DNA from: Frankia sp. RB7
GTDB taxonomy: Bacteria; Pseudomonadota; Alphaproteobacteria; Rhizobiales; Xanthobacteraceae
NCBI GenBank assembly: GCA_030403585.1
Contig: JAUEPE010000020.1
Span: 45,498-109,497 of the forward strand
Reading direction: 5' to 3'
DNA length: 64,000 nt
The notes below the pieces were generated by a model, which made no database searches, was not told where the DNA came from, and saw only the letters and a program-made list of their open reading frames with translations. The first letter of the stretch is position 1, and each line of letters starts with the position of its first letter. Both the position numbers and the translations under genes were made by a program. Below, piece by piece: positions 41,501 to 50,977 of the stretch.

Positions 41501-43141
41501 CTACGTTGCGACCGAGCCGTTTCCCGCGGTCTCAAGTCGGAACGCTGCCGCGAACAGGGCGCGCGTGTAATCCGTCTTAGGGTTCTTGAACAGCTCGGCC
41601 GCCTGGCCTTCCTCGACCACCTTGCCGCTGCGCATCACGATGAGATGGCTTGCGAGCGAGGCGACGACGCGCAGATCGTGCGAGATGAACATGTAGGTGA
41701 GATCGCGCCTGCGCTGCAATTCGCGCAGCAAATCGACCATCTGCGCCTGAATGAGCATATCGAGCGCGCTGGTCGGCTCGTCCAGCACGACGAAATCCGG
41801 CTCCAGCACCACCGCGCGCGCGATGCTGATGCGCTGGCGCTGGCCGCCGGAGAATTCATGCGGGTAGCGATAGCGGGTGTCCGGCTTCAACCCGACATCC
41901 TCCAGCGCCTTGACGACACGCGCCTCCCGCTCCTCGCGCGACAGCTTTGGCTGATGCACGGAGAGGCCCTCGGCGATGATGTCGGCGACCGACATGCGCG
42001 GGCTGAGCGAGCCGAACGGATCCTGGAACACGATCTGCATGTCGCGCCGGCAGGGCCGCATCTCCTTGAAGCGCAGGCCCTGGATGTCCTTGCCCAGGAA
42101 CACGATCCGCCCGTTCGACGAGATCAACCGCATCAGCGCCAGTCCGAGCGTGGTCTTGCCCGAACCGGATTCGCCGACGACACCGAGCGTCTCGCCCTTG
42201 CGCACGGCGACGCTGACGCCGTCGACCGCCTTGATGTGACCGACCGTCTTGCGCATCAGGCCGCGCTTGATCGGAAACCAGACCTTGAGATCATCGGCCC
42301 ACATCACCACCGGCGCATCCGGTTGCGGCGGCGCCGGATCCGGCTTCGGCTCAGCGGCGAGCAGATCGCGCGTATAGGGATGTTTGGGAGTCTTGAAGAC
42401 CTGCTCGACCGGCCCCTGCTCGACGATCACGCCGCCCTTCATGACACAGACGACATCGGCGATGCGGCGCACGATGCCGAGGTCGTGGGTGATGAAAAGC
42501 AGGCTCATGCCGAGCCGCGAACGGATTTCGGCGAGCAGTGTCAGGATCTGCGCCTGCACGGTGACGTCGAGGGCCGTGGTCGGCTCGTCCGCGATCAGCA
42601 AATCCGGCTCGTTGGCGAGCGCCATCGCGATCATCACGCGCTGGCGCTGGCCGCCGGAGAGCTGGTGCGGATAGCTGTTCAGCCGCGTCTCCGGCTCGGG
42701 AATGCCGACCTGCGTCAGCAGCTCGAGCGTGCGCTTGCGCGCCTGCGCGTTGCTGGTCGGATTGTGCAGCTGGATGATCTCGCCGATCTGCGCCTCGATC
42801 GTGTGCAGCGGATTGAGTGAGGTCATCGGCTCCTGGAAAATGATGGAGATGTCGCTGCCGCGAATCTCCCGCATCTCTCGCTCCGTCTGGTCGATCAGCT
42901 CCTGTCCCTTGAAACGGATGCTGCCGGAGGGATGCGACGCGCTGGGATAGGGCAGCAGTTTCAGGATCGAGAGCGCGCTGACCGACTTGCCGGAACCGGA
43001 TTCGCCGACCAGTGCGACGCATTCGCCACGCTTGATCTGGAACGAGACCTTGTCGACTGCAAGCGTCGTGTTGCCGCCCTGGTGGAAGGCGACCGAGAGG
43101 TCGCGCACGGCAAGCAAAGGCTGGTTGATCGCGTCCATCAC
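41501..43141 (-). CDS. oligopeptide ABC transporter dual ATPase (YejF-like)
   Basis: The 546-residue protein is two fused ABC ATPases. First half: GESGSGKSVSALS near 51-63, LSGGQRQRVMIAMAL and DLLIADEPTTALDVT. Second half: GESGSGKTTLGLAL near 328, FSGGQRQRISIARAV and VVLDEPTSALDM. It powers the YejBE permease pair and takes peptides or similar molecules delivered by the two binding proteins upstream. It lies 4 bases after the YejE gene and is the last gene of this operon. Confidence 0.93.
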   Translation of the reverse strand: MMDAINQPLLAVRDLSVAFHQGGNTTLAVDKVSFQIKRGECVALVGESGSGKSVSALSILKLLPYPSASHPSGSIRFKGQELIDQTEREMREIRGSDISIIFQEPMTSLNPLHTIEAQIGEIIQLHNPTSNAQARKRTLELLTQVGIPEPETRLNSYPHQLSGGQRQRVMIAMALANEPDLLIADEPTTALDVTVQAQILTLLAEIRSRLGMSLLFITHDLGIVRRIADVVCVMKGGVIVEQGPVEQVFKTPKHPYTRDLLAAEPKPDPAPPQPDAPVVMWADDLKVWFPIKRGLMRKTVGHIKAVDGVSVAVRKGETLGVVGESGSGKTTLGLALMRLISSNGRIVFLGKDIQGLRFKEMRPCRRDMQIVFQDPFGSLSPRMSVADIIAEGLSVHQPKLSREEREARVVKALEDVGLKPDTRYRYPHEFSGGQRQRISIARAVVLEPDFVVLDEPTSALDMLIQAQMVDLLRELQRRRDLTYMFISHDLRVVASLASHLIVMRSGKVVEEGQAAELFKNPKTDYTRALFAAAFRLETAGNGSVAT

Positions 43142-43145
43142 GCCC

Positions 43146-44324
43146 TCACTTGAACGTCTTGCGCGGATCGAAAGCGTCGCGCACGGCTTCGCCGATGAAG
43201 ATCAGCAGCGACAACATGATCGCGACCGAAAAGAAGCCGGAAAAACCGAGCCAGGGCGCCTGCACGTTCGACTTGCCCTGCGACAGCAGTTCGCCGAGCG
43301 ACGGCGAGCCGGGCGGCAGCCCGAAGCCGAGGAAGTCCAGCGCCGTCAGCGTCATCACCGAACTCGACACGATGAACGGCAGGAACGTCATGGTCGCGAC
43401 CATCGCGTTCGGCAGCAAATGCTTGAACATGATCACGGAGCTCGACACGCCGAGCGCTCGCGCCGCCTGGATGTACTCGAAATTGCGCCCGCGCAAAAAC
43501 TCAGCGCGTACCAGTCCGACCAGCGACACCCAGGAAAACAACAGCAGGATGCCAAGAAGCACGAAGAAGCCGGGCACTAGCACCGACGACAGGATGAGCA
43601 GCAGATAGAGCGACGGGATCGCAGTCCATATTTCAATGAAACGCTGGAACAACAGGTCGATCCAGCCGCCGAAATAGCCCTGCACCGCGCCGGCGGCGAT
43701 GCCGATGATGGAGGAAACGATGGTCAGGCAGAGGCCGAACAACACCGAGATGCGGAAGCCGTAGATCAGCCGCGCCACCACGTCGCGGCCCTGATCGTCG
43801 GTGCCGAGCCAGTTGTATTCGAGGTCACGGCAGCTTTTGAGGCCCTTCTTCTCGACGACAGGTTTGCATTGCGCCTCCGTCAACATCCAGGTTGGCGCCG
43901 ACGGCGCCGGCGTCGGCAGATCGAGATTGTGCGTGTCATAGGAGTAGCGGATCAGCGGCCAGACGATGCTGCCACCCTTGTCCTTGATCAGCTTCTGCAA
44001 ATAGGGATCGCGGTAGTCGGCCGCCGTTTCGAAGTCGCCCCCGAAGGTCGTCTCGGAATAGGTGACGAAGGCCGGCCAGTAGAGATGGCCGTCATATTTG
44101 AGGAGGAACGGCCGATCATTGGCGATCAGCTCGGCGAACAGCGACAGCACGAAAAGGACCAAGAAGATCCAGAGCGACCAGTAACCGCGCCGGTTCGTCT
44201 TGAAATTCTGCCAGCGCCGCGCGTTGAGCGGTGACGGCGCGAACGGCTTGCGCATGATCGGCACGGCATCGCCGAGCGGCGACTTCGCGGTGGTCTCGAT
44301 CGGGGTGGGGGCGGTCAGCGTCAT
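43146..44324 (-). CDS. oligopeptide ABC transporter permease (YejE-like)
   Basis: The 392-residue permease of the DppC type, with an N-terminal cytoplasmic stretch, one helix near 40-60, a long periplasmic loop and the permease core from residue about 200 containing LGTDDQGRDVVARLIYGFR and a later EFLRGRNFEYIQAARALG. The ATG at 44324 shares a base with the YejB stop (TGATG); the upstream open frame to 44366 was rejected. Confidence 0.92.
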   Translation of the reverse strand: MTLTAPTPIETTAKSPLGDAVPIMRKPFAPSPLNARRWQNFKTNRRGYWSLWIFLVLFVLSLFAELIANDRPFLLKYDGHLYWPAFVTYSETTFGGDFETAADYRDPYLQKLIKDKGGSIVWPLIRYSYDTHNLDLPTPAPSAPTWMLTEAQCKPVVEKKGLKSCRDLEYNWLGTDDQGRDVVARLIYGFRISVLFGLCLTIVSSIIGIAAGAVQGYFGGWIDLLFQRFIEIWTAIPSLYLLLILSSVLVPGFFVLLGILLLFSWVSLVGLVRAEFLRGRNFEYIQAARALGVSSSVIMFKHLLPNAMVATMTFLPFIVSSSVMTLTALDFLGFGLPPGSPSLGELLSQGKSNVQAPWLGFSGFFSVAIMLSLLIFIGEAVRDAFDPRKTFK

Positions 44325-45433
44325 CAGACCTCCCGCGCCTCGAAATCGATCCGCGGGTCGATCCACATGTAGGTTATGTCCGAGATCAGGTTGACCACGA
44401 GGCCGACGAGCGAAAAGATGAAGAGCGTGCCGAACACCACGGGGTAGTCGCGGTTGAGAACGCTTTCGAAACTGAGCAGTCCCAGCCCGTCCAGCGAGAA
44501 GATTGTCTCGATCAGCAGCGAGCCCGAGAAGAAGGCATGGATGAAGGTGCTGGGAAAGCCCGCGATGACAATGAGCATCGCATTGCGGAAGACGTGGCCA
44601 TAGAGCACCCGGTTCTCGCTGCAGCCCTTCGCGCGCGCGGTCATCACGTATTGCTTGCGAATTTCGTCCAGAAACGAGTTTTTGGTCAGGAACGTCATGG
44701 TGGTGAACGCGCCGAGCCCCATGGCGATCAGCGGCAGCGTCAAATGCCAGAAGTAATCGATGATCTTCCAGTACCAGGGAAATTGCGACCAGCCGTCCGA
44801 CGTCAGCCCGCGCAGCGGGAACCAGTTGAAGAACGAGCCGCCGGCAAACAGGATGATCAGGAGGATCGCGAACAGGAAGCCGGGGATCGCGTAGCCGAGC
44901 ACGAGCACGCTCGACGTCCAGGTGTCGAAGCGCGTTCCATCCTTGACCGCTTTGCGGATGCCGAGCGGTATCGAGATCAGGTACGTCAGGAACGTCAGCC
45001 AGATGCCGAGCGAGATCGAGACCGGCAGCTTTTCCTTGACCAGCTGGAGCACGCTGACATCGCGGAAATAGCTGTTGCCGAAATCGAAGCGGGCGAAATT
45101 CCAGACCATCAGCGCGAAGCGTTCCGGTGCCGGCTTGTCAAAGCCGAATTGCTTCTCCAGCTTCTTAATGAAGTCGGGGTCTAACCCCTGCGCGCCGCGA
45201 TATTTCGAATTGATGGCATCGCCTCCGGCACCCAGCTGCCCGGGCGCGCGCTGGGCAAAATCGCCGCCGCCCGAGATGCGCGAGCTGCCGCCGGTGTCGG
45301 CGCCGGAAAGCTGCGCGATCACGCGCTCGACCGGACCGCCCGGCGCGAACTGCACGACGACGAAGGAGACGAAGAGGATTCCGAGCAATGTCGGGATCAT
45401 CAGGAGAATACGGCGGGCGATATAGGCGCTCAT
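44324..45433 (-). CDS. oligopeptide ABC transporter permease (YejB-like)
   Basis: The 369-residue DppB-type permease starting MSAYIARRILLMIPTLLGIL, with about six helices and the periplasmic loop that is longer than in DppB (GGGDFAQRAPGQLGAG region, typical of YejB). It begins 2 bases after the stop of the preceding binding-protein gene. YejB and YejE form the membrane channel. Confidence 0.93.
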   Translation of the reverse strand: MSAYIARRILLMIPTLLGILFVSFVVVQFAPGGPVERVIAQLSGADTGGSSRISGGGDFAQRAPGQLGAGGDAINSKYRGAQGLDPDFIKKLEKQFGFDKPAPERFALMVWNFARFDFGNSYFRDVSVLQLVKEKLPVSISLGIWLTFLTYLISIPLGIRKAVKDGTRFDTWTSSVLVLGYAIPGFLFAILLIILFAGGSFFNWFPLRGLTSDGWSQFPWYWKIIDYFWHLTLPLIAMGLGAFTTMTFLTKNSFLDEIRKQYVMTARAKGCSENRVLYGHVFRNAMLIVIAGFPSTFIHAFFSGSLLIETIFSLDGLGLLSFESVLNRDYPVVFGTLFIFSLVGLVVNLISDITYMWIDPRIDFEAREV

Positions 45434-45435
45434 CA

Positions 45436-47304
45436 CTATTTCGCCTGCTCGAACTTGGCCGCCTTGGCAGCATCGAACCACCAATTCTCAGGCGCGCCGA
45501 CGCCTTGCGCAAATTTCGGCGGCTTGTCCGGATGGCTGAACTGGTCCCAATAAGCCACGCGATGGAAGTTCGCATACCATTGCGGCACCCAATAGCGCCC
45601 GGCCCGGAACACGCGGTCGAACGCTCGGCAGGCCGTGGTCAGTTCCGTCCGGGTCTGGGCGGCAATGATCTTCTCGATCAGCGCGTCGATGATCGGATCG
45701 GAAATTCCGGCGAGATTGTATGAGCCTTTGGTCTTGGCCGCCTGAGACGAGAAGAAGGCCCGCATGGCATCGCCGGGCGTCGCCGACATCGAGAAGCGTT
45801 CGATCGTCATGTCGAAATCGAAATCCTCGAGTCGCGCGCGGTACTGCACGGCATCGACCAGGCGGAACGTGGCGTCGATGCCGAGCGTCGCGAGGTTCTT
45901 CAAATAAGGCCCGTGATGCGGCTGGATCGATTGCTCGTCGTTCAGGAACTCGATCGTGAAGGGCTCGCCATTGGGCAACACCCGCCTGCGGTCCTTGATG
46001 ACGTAGCCGGCTTCGTTGAGCAGCTCGCTCGCTTTGCGCAGCAGGCCGCGGTCCTGTCCGGAGCCGTCCGACACTGGCGGCACGAAGGGCTGGCCGAACA
46101 CCTCGTCGGGCACCTGGCCACGGAAGGGCTCCAGCAATGCGAGTTCTTCCGGCGAAGGCGGGCCGGACACCATCATGTCCGAATTCTGGAACGGCGAGTG
46201 GGTGCGCGCATAGGCGCCGTACATGATCGACTTGTTGGTCCACTCGAAGTCGAACGCGTAGATCAGCGCTTCGCGCACGCGCGGATCCCCGAATTTGTTG
46301 CGGCGGAGATTGATGAACCAGCCCTGTGCGCCCGACGGCGTCTCGTCCGGCAGTTGCTCCTGCTTGACGCGACCATCCTTCACCGCCGGGAAATCGTAAC
46401 GCGTGGCCCAGATGCGCGCCGTGAGCTCCTCGCGAAACAAATAGTTCTTGCCGGTGAAGCCTTCGAAGGCGACGTCGCGGTCCCGGTAGAATTCGTAGCG
46501 CACCGTGTCTAAATTGTAGCTGCCGCGGCAGACCGGCAGGTCAGCGCCCCACCAGTCCTTGACGCGCTCGTATTCGATGTAGCGGTTGACCTCGAACCTG
46601 CCGACCTTATACGGGCCTGAGCCCACCGGCGTATCGAGCGTCGATTCATCGAAGGCGCGCGTGGCGTAATAGGCTTTCGAGAAGATCGGCAGGCTCGCGA
46701 CATAGAGCGGCACGTCGCGTGCGCGGTTCGGCGCGAAGGTGATGGCCACGGTGGCGTCGTCGAGCGCCTCGGCCTTCACGAAATCGCGGAGCTGCACGAC
46801 GATCAGCGGATGGCCCTTCTCCTTCAGCGCGGTGAGCGAGAAGGCGACGTCATGCGCGGTGAGCTTCGAGCCGTCGTGGAAACGGGCCTCGGGACGCATC
46901 GTGAAGGTGTAGATCAGCTTGTCCGGCGAGATCCGCACCGATTTCGCCGCAAGCCCGTACATCGCATCGGGCTCGTCATTGGCGCGCGCCATCAACGGCG
47001 CGAAGGTCATGTCCATGCCCTGCGCGCCCTCGCCCTTCAGGATATAGGCGTTGAGCGAAGAGAACGTGAAATAGGACTGGTTATAGGCCCGCACAGAGGG
47101 GATGAGCGAGAACGCGCCACCCTTCGGCGCGTCGACATTGACGTAGCCGAAATGGTGGAAGTCCGCGGAGTATTTGAGATCGCCGAACGCCGAGATGCCG
47201 TGGGCCTCAGTGGGCCCCTCGGACGCCGCCGCGTTGCGGAGTGCGGCAGCACTAAGCGCGCCGCCGACACCCAAAGCCAAGACATGCCGGCGTGAAAGCT
47301 GCGC
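45436..47304 (-). CDS. periplasmic peptide-binding protein, YejA-like, copy 2
   Basis: The 622-residue extracellular solute-binding protein of family 5 has a twin-arginine type signal (QLSRRHVLALGVGGAL) and the mature start HGISAFGDLKYSADFHHFGYVNVDAPKGG, typical of YejA. ATG 47304 was preferred over TTG 47325 because GAGGAAG lies just upstream. It is a paralogue of the preceding gene, roughly 35-40% alike by eye; two tandem binding proteins before one permease suggests two ligand ranges. Confidence 0.92.
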   Translation of the reverse strand, partial: AQLSRRHVLALGVGGALSAAALRNAAASEGPTEAHGISAFGDLKYSADFHHFGYVNVDAPKGGAFSLIPSVRAYNQSYFTFSSLNAYILKGEGAQGMDMTFAPLMARANDEPDAMYGLAAKSVRISPDKLIYTFTMRPEARFHDGSKLTAHDVAFSLTALKEKGHPLIVVQLRDFVKAEALDDATVAITFAPNRARDVPLYVASLPIFSKAYYATRAFDESTLDTPVGSGPYKVGRFEVNRYIEYERVKDWWGADLPVCRGSYNLDTVRYEFYRDRDVAFEGFTGKNYLFREELTARIWATRYDFPAVKDGRVKQEQLPDETPSGAQGWFINLRRNKFGDPRVREALIYAFDFEWTNKSIMYGAYARTHSPFQNSDMMVSGPPSPEELALLEPFRGQVPDEVFGQPFVPPVSDGSGQDRGLLRKASELLNEAGYVIKDRRRVLPNGEPFTIEFLNDEQSIQPHHGPYLKNLATLGIDATFRLVDAVQYRARLEDFDFDMTIERFSMSATPGDAMRAFFSSQAAKTKGSYNLAGISDPIIDALIEKIIAAQTRTELTTACRAFDRVFRAGRYWVPQWYANFHRVAYWDQFSHPDKPPKFAQGVGAPENWWFDAAKAAKFEQAK

Positions 47305-47321
47305 CATGCGCAATTGCTTCC

Positions 47322-49217
47322 TCAAGAGCGTTTTCCGATGCGCGCCGCCTTTTCAGCGTCGTACCACCACAGCGTCGGCAGGCCGGACCGGCCATATTTC
47401 GGCAACGGCTCGGCATGACTGAAGCGATCCCAGCGGGCGTAGCGCGAGAAGCCGTAGGTGAATTGCGGCACGAGGTAGAAATTCCACAGCAGCACGCGGT
47501 CGAGTGCGTGGGTCGCGGCGACAAGCTCGCCCCGGTCCTTGGCGTAGATCACCTTCTCGATCAAGGCATCGATCGCGGGATTCTTGATTCCGATGGTATT
47601 GCGCGCAGCCGGCATGTCCGCGGCCTGCGAGCCCCAGTACTCGCGCTGCTCGTTACCCGGCGAGAGCGACTCGCCCCATTGATCGATGATCATGTCGAAG
47701 TCGAAGCTGCGCAGCCTGTTCTGGTATTGCGCATCGTCAACGACGCGGATCGAGGCGCTGACGCCGATCCGCTCCAGCGACGGCTTGTAGAACAGCGCGA
47801 TGCGCTCCGACGACGGATCCTGCACCAGGATCTCGACCGCAAGCGGCTTGCCGGCGGAATCGACCAGCTTGTGGTCGCGAACCTCGAAGCCAGCCTCTTT
47901 CAGCAGCTTTGCCGCCTCGCGCAGATTGGCGCGCACGGCTTCCGGATTGCCGCCGACCGGATTCTGGTACGCCGTGGTGAAGACCTCCGGCGGCACCTTG
48001 TCCTTCACGGCCTGAAGTATCTCCAGCTCCTGCCCCTGCGGCAGGCCGGAGCAAGCAAGCTCGGTCCCTTCGAAATAACTGCCGATGCGTTTGTACTGAC
48101 CATAGAAGAGCTGCTTGTTCATCTCCTCGAAGTCGAACGCGTAGTTGAAGGCCCGGCGCAGACGTGCGTCCTTGAACTGATCGCGGCGGATGTTGAAGAC
48201 GAAGCCCTGCATGCGACCGGAGTCGTTGATCGGGAATTCTTCCTTGAGCACCCGCTTGTCGGTCACCGCCGGGAAGTCGTAGGCCGTGGCCCACTGCTTG
48301 GCGGAGTTTTCCGCGATCCAGTCGGCCTGATCGGCCTTGAAGGCTTCCAGCGCGACCTGGTTGTCGCGGAAGAACTCGAAGCGCAGCTCGTCGAAATTAT
48401 TCTGGCCTATCTGGCTCGGGACATTGGCGCCCCAGTGATCCCTGACTCGCTCGAGCCTGACCGAACGCCCCGCTACGAAGTCCTTGATCCGGTACGGCGC
48501 GGAGCCCAGCGGAATCTCTAGCGTGGTCGCGCCGACGTCGCGCTTGCGGCCCTGCGCGTCGTTACCTTCCCACCAATGCTTCGGCAGCACGGTAAGCTCA
48601 CCCACGATGGTGGGTAGCTCGCGATTGCCGGGCGCGTCGAACGTGAATTTCACGTCGCGCTCACCGACCTTCTCTGCCTTCGTCACATGGCGGTAGTAGG
48701 ACGCATACATCGGGCTTTGCTGCTTGAACGTCTCCAGCGAGAAAATGACGTCCTCAGGCGTCACCGGTTTGCCATCATGCCATCGGGCTTCCTTGCGTAG
48801 CCGATAGATCACCCAGGAAAAATCGTCCGGATGCTGGGCGGATTCGGCGAGCTCGCCGTACTCGGTCGCGACTTCGTCCTGCGCCCGGGTCATCAGCGTT
48901 TCGTAGATCAGCGCCACGGCCGGCGCGAGATTGCCCTTGATGACACCCACCGCGATATTGAAATTGTCAAAGGTACCGATCGAGATCAGGCGCGCCAGGC
49001 CGCCCTTGGGTGCATCCGGATTGACATAATCGAAGCGCTTGAAGTCGGCGGGGTACTTGATGTCGCCGAACAGCGACAGCGCATGGCGCCAGGGGTGTTC
49101 ACCGGCCGATTGCGCCTCTGCCATACCGACGACGGGAATACCCGCCACAGAGCCGAGGGCGGGGAGCGCAGCAACGGCCGCGCCGGTGAGCAGGAGATCG
49201 CGTCGGGTAATGGCCAA
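47322..49217 (-). CDS. periplasmic peptide-binding protein, YejA-like, copy 1
   Basis: The 631-residue family 5 binding protein has a Tat-type signal (ITRRDLLLTGAAVAALPALG) and the mature start HALSLFGDIKYPADFKRFDYVNPDAPKGG. The start codon is TTG (49217), with GGGA seven bases before. It is the first gene of the yej-like operon, and its stop is 18 bases before the ATG of copy 2. Confidence 0.92.
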   Translation of the reverse strand: MAITRRDLLLTGAAVAALPALGSVAGIPVVGMAEAQSAGEHPWRHALSLFGDIKYPADFKRFDYVNPDAPKGGLARLISIGTFDNFNIAVGVIKGNLAPAVALIYETLMTRAQDEVATEYGELAESAQHPDDFSWVIYRLRKEARWHDGKPVTPEDVIFSLETFKQQSPMYASYYRHVTKAEKVGERDVKFTFDAPGNRELPTIVGELTVLPKHWWEGNDAQGRKRDVGATTLEIPLGSAPYRIKDFVAGRSVRLERVRDHWGANVPSQIGQNNFDELRFEFFRDNQVALEAFKADQADWIAENSAKQWATAYDFPAVTDKRVLKEEFPINDSGRMQGFVFNIRRDQFKDARLRRAFNYAFDFEEMNKQLFYGQYKRIGSYFEGTELACSGLPQGQELEILQAVKDKVPPEVFTTAYQNPVGGNPEAVRANLREAAKLLKEAGFEVRDHKLVDSAGKPLAVEILVQDPSSERIALFYKPSLERIGVSASIRVVDDAQYQNRLRSFDFDMIIDQWGESLSPGNEQREYWGSQAADMPAARNTIGIKNPAIDALIEKVIYAKDRGELVAATHALDRVLLWNFYLVPQFTYGFSRYARWDRFSHAEPLPKYGRSGLPTLWWYDAEKAARIGKRS

Positions 49218-49373
49218 ATCAACATCCCAGTCTTGAAGGAGGTTACCCCTTTAAGTGCTCAATATAGGCGAGGTTTCGACGGAATATGTTGCTTTTTCCT
49301 CATCTTGGAAGGCCGGACGCCTGTCAGATGCGGCCAAACGCCCCGATAACAACGCCGCGAGGCCCGAATATGG

Positions 49374-49401
49374 AAACGGCCAGGCTTTGAGGCCTGGCCG
49401 T
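49374..49401 (-). terminator. terminator after cycM
   Basis: ACGGCCAGGC and GCCTGGCCGT pair perfectly (10 bp) around a 6-base loop, 27 bases after the cycM stop, and on the minus strand are followed by TTTCC. The rest of the 49218-49427 gap is the likely promoter region for the yej operon. Confidence 0.7.
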
Positions 49402-49427
49402 ACATCCGAGATCGAGACCGAAGAGAC

Positions 49428-49982
49428 TTATTTCGCCGCGGTCGGGAGCGGCTTCGGGCTGTCGGAGAGGCTGTTCAGGTAGGCGATGACGTCGGCGCGC
49501 TCGCTGTCCTTCGGGATGCCGGCAAACCCCATCGCGGTGCCGGGGACGGCGCCCTTGGGATTGGCGATGAACTTGTTCAGCTCGTCGATGGTCCAGGTGC
49601 CGCCCTTGGCCTTCATCGCGGCAGAGAAGTTGAAGCCGTTGCGGCCTTCGCCGCGGTGGTCGTCAACGATCCCAAAGAGGTTGGGGCCGACGCGATTCGG
49701 GCCGCCCTTTTCGAAGGTGTGGCAGGCGCCGCACTTCTTGGCAGCAGAGGCGCCCTTCTCGACGGAGGCAGTCTGGAGCAGCTTTTCGATCGGCTCGGAA
49801 GGCGCGGCAGCGGCAGCGCCGCCCTCCTTGTCGCCGGCCACTTCCTTCACCGCGATCTCGAAGCCCGGCTTTTCCGGAAATTTCGGCGAGAACAGCGCCT
49901 GGGCGGTGAAGCTCGTCACCAGCAGAATGAGACAGGTGCCGAGAACGGCACCAAGGATCTTATTGAGTTCGAAAGAGTCCAT
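49428..49982 (-). CDS. cycM: membrane-anchored cytochrome c CycM
   Basis: The 184-residue product matches CycM of Bradyrhizobium, a class I cytochrome c held in the inner membrane by an uncleaved N-terminal helix (ILGAVLGTCLILLVTSF, residues 8-24). After an Ala/Glu linker the cytochrome part has heme motif KKCGACHTF (Cys near 84) and Met ligand in GTAMGFAGI. It carries electrons to terminal oxidase (aa3) under aerobic growth in the known system. The ATG at 49982 is the start; the 8 residues upstream are not conserved-looking. It is divergent from kdsB. Confidence 0.94.
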   Translation of the reverse strand: MDSFELNKILGAVLGTCLILLVTSFTAQALFSPKFPEKPGFEIAVKEVAGDKEGGAAAAAPSEPIEKLLQTASVEKGASAAKKCGACHTFEKGGPNRVGPNLFGIVDDHRGEGRNGFNFSAAMKAKGGTWTIDELNKFIANPKGAVPGTAMGFAGIPKDSERADVIAYLNSLSDSPKPLPTAAK

Positions 49983-50215
49983 TTCCGGCCAGGCCCCACA
50001 CCGCAATAAGGAATAAGCGGCCGGTGGGCCGCCAGGACGAGCCTCGGGAGAATCAAACGTTCCTTATTGTTTCCCCGAGTTTTGCCATTGAGATATCGGT
50101 TTGCCCGGGGTCTGGCAACCCGTATAAGCGACCCGACTTTCAGCCCATCCCCACCCCATTTCTCGGTGCGGAAAACGCCCCGCTTCCAGGCCCTTGAACC
50201 CAGTCGCTTGAAACA

Positions 50216-50956
50216 ATGACCGATCCCCGCATCCTGGTGCTGATCCCGGCCCGCATGGCCGCCACCCGCCTGCCCGGCAAGCCGCTTGCCGATATCGCGG
50301 GCCTGCCGATGATCGTGCATGTGATGCGGCGGGCGGAGGCCGCCGGCATCGGCCGGGTTGCGGTAGCAACTGATACCGAGGAAATCGCCGCGGTCGTGAC
50401 CGCCCATGGCGGCGAGGCGGTGATGACCCGCGCGGAGCACCCGTCCGGGTCCGACCGCATCCACGAGGCCATGCAGAAGCTCGATCCAGACGGCAAGGCC
50501 GAGATCGTGGTCAATCTCCAAGGCGATTTCCCGACGATTGCGCCAGAGAGCCTCCGCGAGGTGCTTCCCCCCTTCGCCGATTCCGCGGTCGACATTGTGA
50601 CGCTGGCCTCGCAGATCCACACCGAGGAAGAGGACCTCGCTCCCAGCGTCGTGAAGGCCATCGGCACACAGATCGGCCCCAGACGGCTGCGGGCGCTCTA
50701 TTTCACCCGTGCCACCGCACCTTATGGCAACGGACCGCGCTACCATCATATCGGCGTCTACGCCTACCGCCGCGCCGCGCTTGAGCGGTTCGTGTCCCTG
50801 CCGCCCTCGCCCTTGGAACGCCAGGAAAGTCTGGAGCAGTTGCGGGCCGTGGAGGACGGCATGCGCATCGACATCATGATTATCGACAGCGTGCCCCGCG
50901 GCGTCGACACGCCGCCCGATCTCGAAACCGCCCGCGGCATCCTTTCCAAATCCTGA
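50216..50956 (+). CDS. kdsB: 3-deoxy-manno-octulosonate cytidylyltransferase
   Basis: The 246-residue enzyme activates KDO with CTP for lipid A-KDO assembly. It begins MTDPRILVLIPARMAATRLPGKPL, the nucleotidyltransferase signature, and has VNLQGDFPTIAPE, SGSDRIHE-like HPSGSDRIHEA and GPRYHHIGVYAYRR. Cytoplasmic. It is followed by pheA after 21 bases, a conserved pairing in this group. Confidence 0.96.
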   Translation: MTDPRILVLIPARMAATRLPGKPLADIAGLPMIVHVMRRAEAAGIGRVAVATDTEEIAAVVTAHGGEAVMTRAEHPSGSDRIHEAMQKLDPDGKAEIVVNLQGDFPTIAPESLREVLPPFADSAVDIVTLASQIHTEEEDLAPSVVKAIGTQIGPRRLRALYFTRATAPYGNGPRYHHIGVYAYRRAALERFVSLPPSPLERQESLEQLRAVEDGMRIDIMIIDSVPRGVDTPPDLETARGILSKS

Positions 50957-50977
50957 GCCGCTGCTACAAGGCCCTCC

